Both the position numbers and the translations under genes were made by a program. A DNA stretch of 64,000 bases from Allodiplogaster sudhausi (lineage: Eukaryota; Nematoda; Chromadorea; Rhabditida; Diplogasteridae), in NCBI GenBank assembly GCA_945643635.1, contig CALZFC010000015.1:1817501-1881500 (forward strand), given 5' to 3'. The notes below the pieces were generated by a model that worked only from the letters and a program-made list of their open reading frames with translations, had not been told where the DNA came from and did not search any database. Positions 11,871 through 24,570 of this stretch are shown piece by piece. How positions within the stretch are numbered: position 1 is the stretch's first letter; every line of letters begins with the position of its first letter.

Positions 11871-13904
11871 ATGCCCGCCACGTCTCTTCATTGGAAACAA
11901 CTCCTTCTTGCTTGTCACCGGGTAGGCATTAGACAGTTATCCGTTTTTTGTTAAGGAAAACGTGGAATTAGGTTATTGAACTTGATATGCTTCAATATGT
12001 GCTTACAAATACACTGAACTTGATCATATTAAGGCCCTTCATACACGATCAAATTGCCGTTTTTGAATGCGACGGTCGACTTCTGCGTCGCTCTCTCTCC
12101 GTTCTCTCTCCTCGACTCGGATGAAACGGCGGCAGAAAGGCGATTGCTGCACGCGTTGCTGGTTCTTGAGTTCGCGCCAATGGCCATTTATGTCTGCATC
12201 ATGCCCTTGATCATTGCCACCATTTATAAGGTTGTCATGTAACTAACATAATTTCAAGCAAATTAATTATTACTGTTCGTTTTCAGCACGCAGGTTTCCA
12301 TGAGAATTTTGTGCGCATTTGTCTATGTCTCATTATTCACGGGAATCTCTATGCTATTGGCCGAATCCTCGTCATTCTTCATGAAGCAAATATTCTCTCA
12401 ACAACAGGTTTGCGAGATTCCAGACATTTAAACAAATTATGTCTAACAGAAATATTGGCTATAAATTAAAAGGTATAAATTATAAGAAACGAGTAATGAC
12501 ATATCAAAGCAGCAAGACTAATATGAATGTTGCATGTATGTACATGTAATCACGTGGCATCTTCATAAGTGCACTTAACTCAAGGTTTCATTGTTGACAT
12601 GATTGATGTTATAGACCACCCATTAGAAGATGTCACCCTAATACTGGGTACTCTCATCCGTGTTTACTACTTGTACATCTGCTTCGGTTCTTTATCCTCT
12701 CTAGTTGCTGAGAGAACCCTGGCTACGTTCTTCATTAGCGACTACGAAGGAAAGGTCAAAAGAAATCAATGATCCAAGTACAATCCTAGTACATCTGCAC
12801 TTTCGGATGCAAAAGAAAAAAAAAAGATTTTTTCAGGAAAGGCCTTATATCTCATACGTAATTATGACGTGTTGTGTGTTGGAATCTCTGCTTCTCTCAC
12901 CCGCTGTTGGTTAGTGAAGATCGTACCAAAGGAATATCATCTCAATTGATGAAAGACATTTAGGCGTAGTAGGAAACGTGTGGACAATTGGCTTCTGCGC
13001 GTCGCAATTTCTTCTTACTATTATTGTGAGTAGAAGTTAGCAATACAATTAGGAAGGAGGATATATAAAGGGATATGGTCGAGAAGCCAGGAAATGCTAG
13101 CTACAGACTCTAATCACAACGCTGTGCAATGTATGGGGCTGATGTAGTGGGTGCCTACTGCTAATAACTGACAATGAGAAGAACGGGATTCGTTCATTAT
13201 TCTTCTTCGAAATGAAGGTATTTATCGTTCTTCTTCGAAAGAATGCGCGTAGTCTTGCAAGGATGAATCGTCTTCATGTCTGGGGGGCTGCGATATTCTC
13301 TCCCCGTTAAGTATCAAGTCAAAGAGAACGTCCGCTTCTTCAAGGTTACTTTTCAGGATATTTTATATGAACAACTTCAAAGAAAGCTGAAATGAACAAT
13401 TTGCTTACCGTTTGTCATCTGTTTACAGATTTCCCTACGAATTGCAATAATTTTGGGGATTTTTGTAAGTGTGGGGCGACAACTTCTCTGCTGTCAAAGA
13501 GAGCCTGCACTCCATCCAGTCACTTGCCCCTTCGAGCTCTTTACAAACTCACCGTCTCCACGTTCGTTTCTAGATATCTTCTAGCCTGGGAGAAGAAGTA
13601 AGAAAACGTTTGATTACCAGAAATCAAATTATGATTCACTATCATTAAATGTAAATACCGAAGTCTAATGGATGAATAAAAGGAGAATAAATAAGTGGCC
13701 TGCAGAGGAATGATTACGACCACAGTGACTATGCTTTTGTGGATGCCAGCTGCAAGGACGGAGTTCCTACGGAGAATTTGCTGCTCTCGCCTCGCCACTT
13801 TCTTCCGCAACCAACATTCGTCGAGTGTTTCTCCTCACCACAATCTCGTCAATGTCGTTGGCGGAGATGTCTACTTTCAGCAATTAAACCAGGCATGGCG
13901 ATAG
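11871..13904 (+). pseudogene. Sre-class chemoreceptor 2, two frame disruptions
   Basis: Same exon layout as Sre 1: about 12034-12231, 12288-12410, 12585-12755, 12837-12908, 12963-13025, 13217-13342, 13428-13600 and 13695-13904. Landmarks present: FHENFVRICLC, LVAERTLATFFISDYEGK, KYQVKENVRFF, and the C-terminal GGDVYFQQLNQAW. Two single-base lesions sit in G runs. At 13282-13287 six Gs replace the five of Sre 1, shifting the frame before KYQVKEN and creating a stop. At 13473-13476 one G is missing relative to the frame needed for SKRACTPS. The first exon (ATG 11871) does not phase cleanly with the second. It is either a young pseudogene or a gene with homopolymer assembly errors. Confidence 0.75.
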
Positions 13905-14145
13905 CAGCAGTTATTTTTGGTTTAGGCAATGGTTCATTCCTTAATTTGTTTTGCATGTTATCTATATGTACATATATACATACATATCTTTATCTCCATT
14001 CGCCTGTGCTAACTTGCAAATGCTATTGTACAGTATTCTTGATGAATGTTTTTTTTCTCGTGAATAGCATATCTGCAACGCGTAATCATGCACAAAGTGA
14101 AGGCTGTTCAGTTCATACGTACATGCATACAATGTTCGCATAAAT
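13905..14145. other. Short intergenic spacer
   Basis: Contains a small ATGTACATAT-type repeat near 13967-13990; nothing else seen. Confidence 0.4.
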
Positions 14146-15990
14146 ATGCTCCACCCTAACTTCCTCTCTCACTTTTCAGCTGGCTACTACTTCGTGTCCC
14201 CCTTACAATTTCCTCTGCCGAAGGATACACTCTGCTCCCTTTCAGGGCTAATCCATTTCGTTTTCTTAGCCAAAGTCATGCATATTAAAAAAAAAAGGCA
14301 AATTGTGTTGGCTGAGGAAGATGAACGACGGCCGTTGCAATACTAGCGAAGAAGACTTCGTAGCAATCGAGGCAGAAGTGGCCGAGATACTTCCTTCTTT
14401 CTTCTACGTTTTCTGTGTCATCGAATTCGTTCCTCTTCTTGTCCACGCCTGCGCCATTCCTCTCATCATTTTTTCGCTCCGAGAGGTTGACAGCAACTTT
14501 GTTTTCTACATACATAGAAATTTTTGGGACTACATATTTGATGTTTTTTAAAAAATGATTTGAGCACTCGCTAATTCACCGAAACTTTGTAAACATTTGC
14601 ACCTTCTTTATCGTTCACGGCTACTTCTGGATTCTGCTACGCATTTTCTCCGTTACTGCCGCACTGGCACTGCCTGGTTCCTATTTGCCTTCATTTTTTG
14701 TTATATGTCCTTGGTTGATGGAACTGTTCAGATAAGTGTGCGTCTGAATTGTTTTGGGGCAGAATGATTGGGTATGGCTTCCTTTACTACCTCTACATCT
14801 GCTACTGTACTATGTCTTCTCTGGTAATCGAGCGATCTCTCGCCACTTATCTCTATGCCGACTACGAGCAGAAGGTCAGAGAAAACGAGAACGAACTTGT
14901 GATTTACGGAATCTAATCATTGCCCTCTAAATGAAGCAACAGGTGCACAACGGGAAGTTTAGGAACGAGGATACATCTCGAAAGTTCTGATTCTCTGCAC
15001 TTTCGTGGTCGCCTTGGTGAACACTCCGCTTCAAGGTATCCATTAAAGAAGGGAATAAAATTCTTTTGAACTGAGAGCAGGTTTAGGAGAGTTTGGCATG
15101 AAAGTCTCGACGGCTATCAACACGACACAACTTATCCTTACTATCATGGTACGAATTTGTTTTTAAATGATTGTTAGGCATAATAGGATTAGTTGAGTGT
15201 CTTCTCAGGCCTTCTTCGTGCTCTGGTTCATTAACAAGAGACGTCTCTGGCAGCTGAGTGTTTCCATTCGCCCCGTTCTGGAATACACTCTTCCATCCAA
15301 GTATCAAGTCAAAGAGAACTTGCGCTCATTAAAGGTTCATCACGCTCATTCCTTTCCAGATGAATAAATGTTAATCATATCTTAGCGATACGGTGTTGTA
15401 TGTCTCGCACTTTTTCATGTACATACACGTAGTTTTTATTTTTATCTTAGGTTTTAGAGGGTTTTACTTGTCTTGGAAAATTTTTTATTTAACCTTCGTA
15501 AGCTTAGATCGTATGTTGGCTCGAGTATGCACAAGCACTAGGTGAGCCGTTTCATTTTAAAGGTCTTCCGCAACATCGTCCTAACGGCCTTTGCCTTCGC
15601 ACTCTGCACTACAATCTGTGCAGTTCTCTCGTTCGTTGAAACTTCTGCGAACTCTCGTGGAATCGTATTCTTTGTCTTCCAACTGCTCGTGTCGTAGTTA
15701 GTGATATTTGTCCTGAAAAGACTTCTCGGTTCAATATTTGTGCTGGATGCGGGATGGAATGTAATGAAGATCGTGTCAGTGGCACAATGTGCGCGACGGC
15801 GGCAGCAGTGGCTTCCCAGCCAGAGGCAGCCGCTGCCTTTGTCTCCGCCCTTCGCATGTATCGACTCGCCATTCGAATCAAGCAGAGATACTCTTCTTCT
15901 TCTCCGTCTTTAGCCTCCAACAGCAGGAAAGAGACAACAGCTGAAGAGACTGACGCTTATTTCAAGCATCTCAGGGCCAGCTGGGCTTGA
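14146..15990 (+). CDS. Sre-class chemoreceptor 3
   Basis: More diverged paralogue with the same architecture. Supported exons: from 14172 (GYYFVSPLQFPLP), about 14321-14486 (CVIEFVPLLVHACAIPL: TM1), 14567-14670 (HRNFVNICTFFIVHGY), 14730-14875 (LVIERSLATYLYADYEQK), about 14956-15035, 15079-15149, 15210-15334 (YTLPSKYQVKENLRSLK), 15563-15697 and 15775-15990. The last exon ends ETDAYFKHLRASW, the shared C-terminal signature. ER-AT-DYE and KYQVKEN motifs are intact and no frameshift was seen from TM1 onward. The junction between the N-terminal exon and the TM1 exon is uncertain, and so is the start codon (14146 is the first in-frame ATG). Orphan GPCR, probably sensory. Confidence 0.78.
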
Positions 15991-16949
15991 CTCACGTAGA
16001 CAACTCTTATTTAGTCTGTTTCTATGTTTCGAAATGCACTCACATTTTAGTTGATATGGACGTATACTCTAATATGCAAAATGAAAGTGATTACTAGAAT
16101 TCATGATTCCAAAATTTTTTTTAAACTATTTTCATCGTTATTCACCCAAACACGGGATCATGCAGCAAGTAGAGTTAGCTTCCTGCTGGAAGATTGAGAA
16201 CCTGGCGGGAGAAAATCGTCTACGCTATTGCGGCAACACAATGGGAGATGAATAAAGGCAATGTCGAGAAACAGGTGTTTGGTCATTCTGCTATCATTAA
16301 TCTTTCACTTGTGAAGATTAAGATAAAGATCGATTTTAAATTTGAGATTAACATGAAATTCCAAATGAATGGAAATTTTTGGAAGAGTGAACATAAGCAA
16401 ACTAAAGTTGCTCACCGGAAATTCTGCTCTTCTACCGAACAGGATATTTGATATTTTCTCTTTCAACACTTTCGTTTTGCTATTCTGAGGCCTCGAATGA
16501 ATGGTGATTCTTGTTGTCCATTCTAGAATGACTTATGTACATGCCTGGTTCGAAAGTGGATTTGACTCGCATTAATCCCATTCGTGGACCTTACCTTCAG
16601 GCTGTAGATATGAAAACTTTCACAGATATTACAAATGTGGTTAACCGTAGGCAATGCGAGATTAATCGTGCTCGCTCGTCCACTTGTCAGCCTGCTCTTT
16701 CAAACATTTTCTTTCTTTCCTCGCCCAACCCTCCCATCCATTCTTTCTGCAACAAACTATGCACAACTTCGAGATGGCCCACCAAGCAATTTTCTGCTCA
16801 AAGGCAATTGTGCTTTATAATTTTGGAAAAGTGCCCCATTTTGATATGTCCCATTCCTGCTGCCGCACCCGATAATTTGATTCGATGATGTACATACATA
16901 TGTGCATAGCTATCCTTTTTTAAGCTTAAAAAGTTTTTTCTTCAGATAA
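15991..16949. other. Intergenic between Sre 3 and channel gene A
   Basis: No exon, RNA gene or repeat recognised. It separates the Sre genes from the ligand-gated channel genes and contains the promoter of channel A. Confidence 0.5.
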
Positions 16950-19057
16950 ATGAATTCAGTCCGAATGTTACGAGAAGTACAGCTGCTTTTTATAGTTGCA
17001 ATTACTTTTCTGCATTTCTGTTCTGCTGACTCAGAATCTGGAGGTTTGTACTCTCACGACCTTCAGAAACACAAAATCTACAAAGTTTATTCCAACTTTT
17101 AGAAAGCGAATTTCTGGAAGCAAACGCTCAGCTGCAGCAGGCACTCTTTGGCTCTTACAATCCACGAAGCAGTCCAATCAACACTCTTGGTTCAAAAACG
17201 ACATTTCTATAAAGAATAACTGATAGTCATTATTTACCTGTCCATGCGTATGGCTCATGGATATTACATACATACATGCAGCGAATTACACTGGGCGAGA
17301 GGGCAGAGTAGTTCCATCGGTTCTGCTCATTCTCCAGTACGCACGCCTTACGAGTGTTGCAGAAGTCGAACTGCAGCATCACAATCTCGTCGGCCTCATT
17401 ACGGTGATTAAGCTATTCGCTGACATATTGTTAATAATCTATCAATAATAATAAAACAATATTAAAAAATTATCATGAGATCTGGCGTGATCCGCGTCTC
17501 ACATGGAATCCTGCGGACTACGGTGGGATTGATCACATAATCGTGTCGAGAGACCGCGTCTGGAACCCTGAGATTTCCGTTTGTGAGAGGCTAGTATATT
17601 CGAAATGGTCAACAGAAGGTTTTTTTTTGTTGAATTGAAGACATCCATTTCAGCTCTGTCTCAGTTTCCGTTGCTGCCGATTACCAAATAGCCGTTAAGG
17701 TTACTTTCCCTCGTTATTAATATGTGGGAGAGTTCATTAGTAGTTTATAAGCATAAGTGACAACTCGACGTCTAACGACGACAACTTCAGCTGAACAATT
17801 CGGGTCACATGGAAACGTTCATGATCTACTCCAGCTCGTACAGCTGCGAATTCGATGTACGAATGATATGCAGGCAACTTCGTCTGAAATGCTAACCACT
17901 CTTGACGTACGATTACATTTGAAGTCAACTGCATTCCCGTTCGACCAGCAGCACTGCTTCTATTGCTTCATGCTCTACAACTACAAGTCGAGCGAACTTC
18001 AAGTTCATAGCGAAATCTCTCCTTACATCTACGTTTATGTACGTTTGTTGATTGCGGGATGTTTTTCAGAGGAAGTTATGCAAATTTACGAATTTAAACG
18101 TTATTATTAAAGCTACTAATTTAGTCAGCAAACGAATGGCAGCTGACTGTCGACGACCACACATTCGTTGATTCCACGACAATCGGCGTCAATATGGCTC
18201 TGGTTCTTCACTTCAGTTTACCTTGACACAAATGCATTGAAGTTCTCATTTTCTGTTTGTTCAATAATCTTACTTAGTTAGTGTTGATATAACTCTACAT
18301 CACTTAAGTTCTATTACAACGTGACCCTGTCTCGCCGTCCTCAATTCTGGGTGGCTTTCGCCATAACACCGACTTTCATAATTGGCTCCCTCATTCTCAT
18401 TGGACTCTTCTTTGCGGACGAAGGGGACGTCGTCGTCAGAGCTGTATGTCATCGTTTGAGAAAATAATCGGGGAAAACCTTTTAATCTTCGTTTGACGAG
18501 ATGCGGCCTCCGAATCATATTGAAATCCTTGAAGGTGGAGCTCGGTCTTGCTACGATGACATCATTGGCAATTATAATCGGAACTCTCTTCGCTTCCATC
18601 GCCAAGTCTCAGACGATTCCAATTCTTGGTATTGCCGGTGAATCAATGTTACAGATGCGAAATGATTGATGTACAGGAATCTACGTCGTAGCTGAGATGG
18701 CTCTGATTACGGTAGCCATCCTGGCCATTCTCGGTCGAGAGTGCACTCGCCGTGCAATTGCACGGGTGGAGAAGCGGAGAAAGGATGAGAAGACTAAGTC
18801 ACTATTCATTTTTTTCTTAAACTTTCATGTTTGATGGTGTCAAAACATTATCATTCCGTGTGAATTGCAGGAAAAGTGGAAAAGTGCTAATGGTAGACTG
18901 CACTCTTCAACACGCCTCAGGGCGACACGAACGCAGCGATGAAGGCAGCAACTTCTCTTCTCTCTTTTCTTCTCTCCACCTTCTCTTCGCGTTCTTCTTC
19001 ATTGCTCACATTGCTAATCACCTTGTTCTCTTCAGCTATGCCTGGCGTCGGGAATAG
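16950..19057 (+). CDS. Cys-loop ligand-gated ion channel subunit A
   Basis: Pentameric plasma-membrane receptor-channel subunit. Exon 1 (16950-17043) gives a signal peptide; exons 2-3 give the N-terminal helix and VAEVELQHHNL. Exon 4 (from 17476) has the hallmark DPRLTWNPADYGGI and SRDRVWNPEI. Then come SCEFD and FPFDQQHCFYC: the two Cys are 13 residues apart, the family's Cys-loop. M1 starts SRRPQFWVAFAITPTF (18309-18440); M2 exon (from 18537) reads VELGLATMTSLAIIIGTLF; M3 is VVAEMALITVAILAIL; M4 lies at the end (FFFIAHIANHLVLFSYAW). The M2 mouth, VVVRAVELG, lacks both the cationic GEK and the anionic PAR motif. No adjacent Cys pair was seen in loop C. Ligand unknown. An AATAAA lies at 19065-19070. 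Confidence 0.9.
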
Positions 19058-20277
19058 AATTCTCAATAAAAGACCACAGTTTTCCACTAGTTAATTTCAA
19101 TTACGACAAATTGAAACGGACCTGCTTTGAAGAACAACGAGAGTTGTCGTTTTTATGTGGCGAAATGGCTCGTGTGTCCAACCAGAGATACAACAATACC
19201 GGGGATTCATTTAGTCGAGTTTATCTCCGTGTTTTTATGTCATGTGTTAAATCTTACCATTAGTTTGAAAACTCTAAACTGATCTAACCATTTTGGTGGC
19301 AGTAATTTAGAAACAGTCTGGGCTATCCAATACAAAATTCTTTTTTTGTCCTCACAGAGGCTTGTGACTTCAGTAGCATCAAATAGAAGTGCCGCCTTTC
19401 TCCTTCTTCCAAAAGATGAAACCGAACAACAGAAGAATAGACCGCTTAACGGGCACGACATTGTCAATACCAAAATTTTATTTGCTAGCGAGTAAAAGCG
19501 CAGGAAAGGAAATTAAACATCACCTATAATGTAGTTAGTTAAAGAGGAAGTGAGAGAAGAATTTATTCGATCCATGACTTCGGCCAATAACTTTTAACGC
19601 AAAACATCGCAGAGCGAGATTCCCCTTTCTAGCTAAGGAAATAACTCCTTGACACAGATAAGGACATTGTTTACTAATGCGCCCCGGTTGATCCTTGAAA
19701 AACTAGAGTCAACATTAATTTCACGGCTGATCCCTCTATATCTGCATGATAGAATGGTTGAAAAAACGTGCAAAACTTAATTTATGGTCAAACTAAAAAA
19801 CAATCATTATATGCGGGAAATTTGTATTTTGATTTATTTTTTTAGAACATAGTATGGTACGTCATCAACTTCAATTTTTAACAACCCAGGACTGAAGAAG
19901 ACACAACCAGTCAATACTTCAGTGAGAAAAACATTGAGAGAAAGTTTATGTTTAGTTCTCCATTTGTTTTGGAACATTTCTATATTTCCTTGGCAACGAA
20001 TTAAAGTAAAAGGTCCATTGGAATATTTTCTCAACAGCAGTAAGACTCATGGCCCCATTGGAGAGTCTCTCATAGGCATACGTGCCATTATTGGCTGGAC
20101 TAGACAAACATCAGGAAACGTGAAAATGTTGCCAACTTTAACCCGACAGATGACTCGTCATTTGATGTCTCTGTTTTACTATATGACTTATATATAGACG
20201 TATGAATGTACGTCCGCGTGCTTCGATAATTAATTAGTTCTATAGTTCTAGTTGTTGGCCAGCGTGTGCTGCATCCA
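19058..20277. other. Intergenic between channel A and channel B
   Basis: Contains the AATAAA of channel A at 19065; the remaining 1.2 kb is AT-rich with no supportable gene. It must hold the promoter of channel B. Confidence 0.5.
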
Positions 20278-22344
20278 ATGATCTACCTAATAATACCACT
20301 CATCGGGGCAATTCTAGCTTCATGTTCCGCTGATTCTGGAGGTAAGTTAAACTCCAGTCAAAATCAATCTCAAAGAGAACTATTTGTATTTTAGGAAGTG
20401 TGTTTCTGTCAGAGAATGCAAGGTTGAATCGTTTTCTGTTCGGTTCCTATGACGCAAAAAGCAGTCCCGTCAGCACTCTCGGTTCGCTTTTCTTTTCTCT
20501 TCCCCTGCTTCAATGCTTCAAGATCACCAACCGACATCTCGTTGCAGGGAATGAAACAAGAGCAGAGAGTCGCGAAGTTCCATCTGTCTTGCTAAGCCTA
20601 CAGTATGCCCGACTGTCGAGTGTAGCTGAAGTCGAACTACAGCATCACAATCTCATTGGCCTCATCGTCGTAATGAAATGATTAACCATGTAGCCAATAG
20701 ATACGATCTATGAACATCTTTTGTTGAGTCCTGGCACGACCCGCGTCTCGCATGGAATCCAGAGGATTACGGTGGAATCGAGTATATAATCGTATCGAGA
20801 GACCGCGTCTGGAATCCGGAGGTTTCCGTCTGCGAAAGGCTCGTCAATATTTAATTAATGACGAAAAATGTATCAGAAAGTGAAGACATCTCTTTCAGCT
20901 CAAATTCTGACGTCGTTGCTGCTGACTACCAAATAGCCATCAAGGTCGGTTCGGTTGTTCATGCCAAAATAATTTTTAATGGAAGTCTAACCAGGATCCA
21001 TTTATCCCCTATCGCCGCCTTAATTCCAGTTGAATTTCACTGGCCACATGGAGAAGTTCACGATCTTCTCAAGCTCGTTCAGCTGCGAATTTGATGTAAA
21101 CAATGGCATGTGAGAATGAAAGAGAAGTTGTTGATTGCCTTCAGCCATCGGCGTTTCCATTCGACGAGCAAGACTGCTTCTACTGCTTTATGCTCTACAA
21201 CTACAGACAAAGAGAACTGCGACTACTCGGAGACATCTCGCCTAGCGTTTATGTCTATGTATGTAGTTGTATTGGCTGCCTTTCAATATTTAAAGGAGCA
21301 GAAAGAACTTCCATTTAATTCGAATTACAGTCAGCCAACGAGTGGCAGCTGAGAGTGAGGAATTTCTCATACATCTATGCACCGGAACTGGGCATCAACA
21401 TGGCTCTTGTTTATTCTTTTCTCTTTTTTTATAGCTTGCAAATTACTTCGTGAATTGTTCCTTACCTCTTTCTCTTTCGCTCAATCTGTCCGCGTCGAAA
21501 AGAAACTTTTCCGCCTTGAGCTTTACTACAACGTGACCCTTTCCCGCCGTCCCCAGTTCTGGGTGGCTTTCGCGATTACACCGACTTTCATCATTGGTTC
21601 TCTCATTCTCATTGGACTCTTCTTCGCAGACGACGGAGACGTCGTCGTCCGGGCGGTTAATCATTCTTGCTCTCTTTGTTTTCTACTTTTCATTTACCTA
21701 TAAACATACATACTTATCATATTTCTATCATACAATGTACAGTCGATTCCAGAATGCTCAGAACGCAGAATCTTCTCAAGAGTGGAAACTAAAATTTTTA
21801 ATCCGTTTTTATTGTAGGTGGAGCTTGGCTTGGCCACGATGACATCACTTGCTATCATAATTGGAACTCTGTTCTCCGCCATTGCCAAATCACAGAAGAT
21901 GCCATTGCTTGGTTAGAGTAAGCAGTGATGGAAATCAATCGATAATCATAAATATGCAGGAATCTACATCGTTGCCGAGATGCTTCTGATTACGGTAGCC
22001 ATCCTGACCATTCTCGCCAGAGATGGAGCTCGCCGTACCTCGCAGCATTTATCAAGGAGAAGGAAGGCCAAACTGATAAAGTCAACTCTCACTTTGTCAT
22101 TCTCTTATGGTTGAATTTCTTTAATTCCCATTGCAGACGAAACGGAGACATTCTCGTTCTTGACTGCGATTTCCTCCATAACCCAAACCAAACGAAATCG
22201 TACGAGGAGGCAGAAAAAAAACCCAGAGTCACCTCTGTCTTCTCCTCTCTCCACGCTCTCTTCATTCTCTTCTTCTTCGCTCACATTGCCATTCACATTG
22301 TACTTTTCAGTTTTGCATGGGTTGGAGAAAAGGATTCTGACTAG
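20278..22344 (+). CDS. Cys-loop ligand-gated ion channel subunit B
   Basis: Paralogue of subunit A with the same exon phases and no disruption seen. The start gives a signal peptide (MIYLIIPLIGAILASCSA). Landmarks in order: FGSYDAKSSPVSTLG, VAEVELQHHNL, DPRLAWNPEDYGGIEY, SRDRVWNPEV, FTGHMEKFTIFSSSFSCEFD, FPFDEQDCFYC (Cys-loop, 13 residues between Cys), M1 SRRPQFWVAFAITPTF, M2 VELGLATMTSLAIIIG with a correct TAG acceptor near 21818-21820, M3, a basic M3-M4 loop, then M4 with IAIHIVLFSFAW. The intron after VSVCE starts with GC (20839). About 420 bp from 21500, including an intron, is nearly identical to channel C. Confidence 0.9.
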
Positions 22345-23149
22345 GAGGCAAGCAAAATCGTAGACATTTTCCAGATCACATAGTAGTTTCAACATAATGA
22401 TAATTTGCACAAATTTCTGTTGTTGACAGCTGACTTCTTTCCAAGTAAAACTTCTGATTTATCAAGAGAGACATTTTAATTTAATTAGACATAAAGTATT
22501 TGTGAACAGAACTTGAGATAAAACTAGACCACTGAGCTTTCAGAGTTGTTTGCAGATCAAACTGAAATTTTTGAGTCCTCTAGTAGATTAGCAGAATATC
22601 CTATAATGCAGTTGGTAAAGAAGGCGGAGAAGATGAACTCAATCAATGGAGGACTGCCAAGTATTAATTTCAAATTTAATCCAGTTTCATTACAACATGG
22701 TCCATCTTCTAATAACCAGCGGCACCCCTTATGTATATACATATGTTTGTTTAAATTCAAGCATCTAGGAATGAGAGCAGTCCTTCTTGATGCGGATGAA
22801 GAGGCTCTCTTGAGCGTTGAATGCGTGAAGTATTCAGCAAACGAAAGCAAACATCAGCACGAGGCAGTGGATATTTGACTCCTCATCTGGCATTTCTGTT
22901 TTATTCCCGGGGACAACTCATTTCCTTCTGCCAAGTATAGATATGCTCCTGTGCGTTTCTTGTTCCAATCCACATTTCCTAATATGTTTCATAAGTTAAT
23001 CGGCTTCACTTATGCAATGGAAAACGATTTATTATCTTCTAAGGTGAACTCGTCAGCAATTCCATAGATTTCCATAGATCTGTTTTTATAAGTAGAGCAT
23101 AGCAAGACCTTAGAAAGAGACCATCGTTTGGTAGCATTGCACATATGTA
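22345..23149. other. Intergenic, left of foldback element
   Basis: AT-rich; no coding exon chain seen. A (TATACATATG)-type repeat lies near 22734. Confidence 0.4.
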
Positions 23150-23699
23150 CAGTCCCGCTCAACATTGTTGGGTCCGGTATTAATAGTATTAATAGTATTA
23201 ATATAAATAATACAAACTGGAATAGCGCGCTGAATACGCATTTTCGTGCCATTTCGCGTAGGTATTTACCTATTTCGACCATGGAGATTACGACTGTGAA
23301 GACCGTTTTCAAAAATATGCTGAAATGGCTGAGATCTCGTAATATTGCATTTAATTTGGCCGTGTTTGGGTTCCAAACGGGCTGGCTTCAACTCCTGGAC
23401 CACAAAGTGCAAAATAAAGTGAAATTTTCAGAGCACTTCTTATCTTTTTTGAGTTTCTTGTTTTATTTCTTTTGAGTTTCTCATTTTGTTTATGTATAAA
23501 CGATGAAAAAAAAAGCAAAAAAAAATTTTCGTGCTTGCAAAAATCTGTTCTCAAAAGGGTATCGAACCGAGACCTCGAAAGACTTACCAATACTTTACAA
23601 ACGTTACAAATAAAACTGATAATATCTTTCTTTGGACAGCGCCGTTTGCTCACAAAGGAAATGTCGATTCTGAACACTCTCTGTTTACTACTTTAGTGG

Positions 23700-23748
<49 letters not shown>

Positions 23749-23964
23749 GGAATGCGAGAAAACGAGAAAGAAGGAGAGAGGGAGAAAGTGAAAGAGAGAC
23801 CGGTGGAGCGAGAAATAGAGAGCGGGAGAGAGAAAGAGATAGAGAGGGGATGATAGAGAGATATGAAAGAAGGTGCAGGTGCTGTTAGCTGACAATAAAA
23901 AAAAATCGTTGGTCAGCCTTGAAACGGTGACGCAGAGTAGATGTAGTCGACGCTGCACCTTCTT

Positions 23965-24006
<42 letters not shown>

Positions 24007-24570
24007 TTCCCACTAAAGTAGGAAACAGAGTGTTCAGAATCGACGTTTCCTTTGTGAACAATCGTCGCTGTCCAAAGAAAGGTATCATCAAATCTGATGG
24101 TACCGTCTGTAGAGTATTGGTAACTCTTTGACCGGCAATCTCGAGGTCTCGGTTCGATACCCCTTTGAGAACAGATTTTTGCAAGCACGAAATTTTTTTT
24201 TTGTTTTTTTTTTTGGTCGTTTATACATAAACAAAATGAGAAACTCAAAAGAAATAAAACAAGAAACTCAAAAAAGGTAAGAAGTGCTCTGAAAATTTCA
24301 CTTTATTTTGCACTTTGCAGTCCAGGAGTTGAAGCCAGCCCGTTTGGAACCCAAGCACGGCCAAATTAAATGCAATATTATGAGATCTCAGCCATTTCAG
24401 CATATTTTTGAAAACGGTCTTCACAGTCGTAATCTCCATGGTCGAAATAGGTAAACTCCTACGCGAAATGGCACGAAAATGCGTATTCGGCGCGCTATTC
24501 CAGTTTGTATTATTTATATTAATACTATTAATACTATTAATACCGGACCCAACAATGTTGAGCGGGACTG
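23150..24570. mobile_element. Long inverted-repeat (foldback) DNA transposon, TA-flanked
   Basis: The two ends are reverse complements: CAGTCCCGCTCAACATTGTT at 23150 and its complement ending at 24570. Arms of about 590-600 bp match nearly base for base, and a unique centre of about 230 bp separates them. TA dinucleotides flank both ends (23148-23149, 24571-24572), as expected for Tc1/mariner-type insertion. Each arm ends inward in a microsatellite: (GA)n at 23703-23742 and (CT)n at 23970-24003. Each arm also carries a tRNA-like segment with a B-box (GGTTCGATACC at 24151-24161; its complement at 23558-23568); the left copy has a 12-nt deletion. No transposase is recognisable, so it is probably non-autonomous. 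Confidence 0.85.

Noticed and set aside
21443..21664. Minus-strand open frame (MINRPDDDVSVVCEEES), also at 26235-26447 and 18300-18605
   Set aside because: It is antisense to the conserved M1 exon of the three channel genes; its conservation follows from the real coding strand.
24100..24170. tRNA gene
   Set aside because: A- and B-box-like sequences are present, but I could not fold a proper acceptor stem or anticodon arm, and it is part of a repeat; kept only as a tRNA-like segment.
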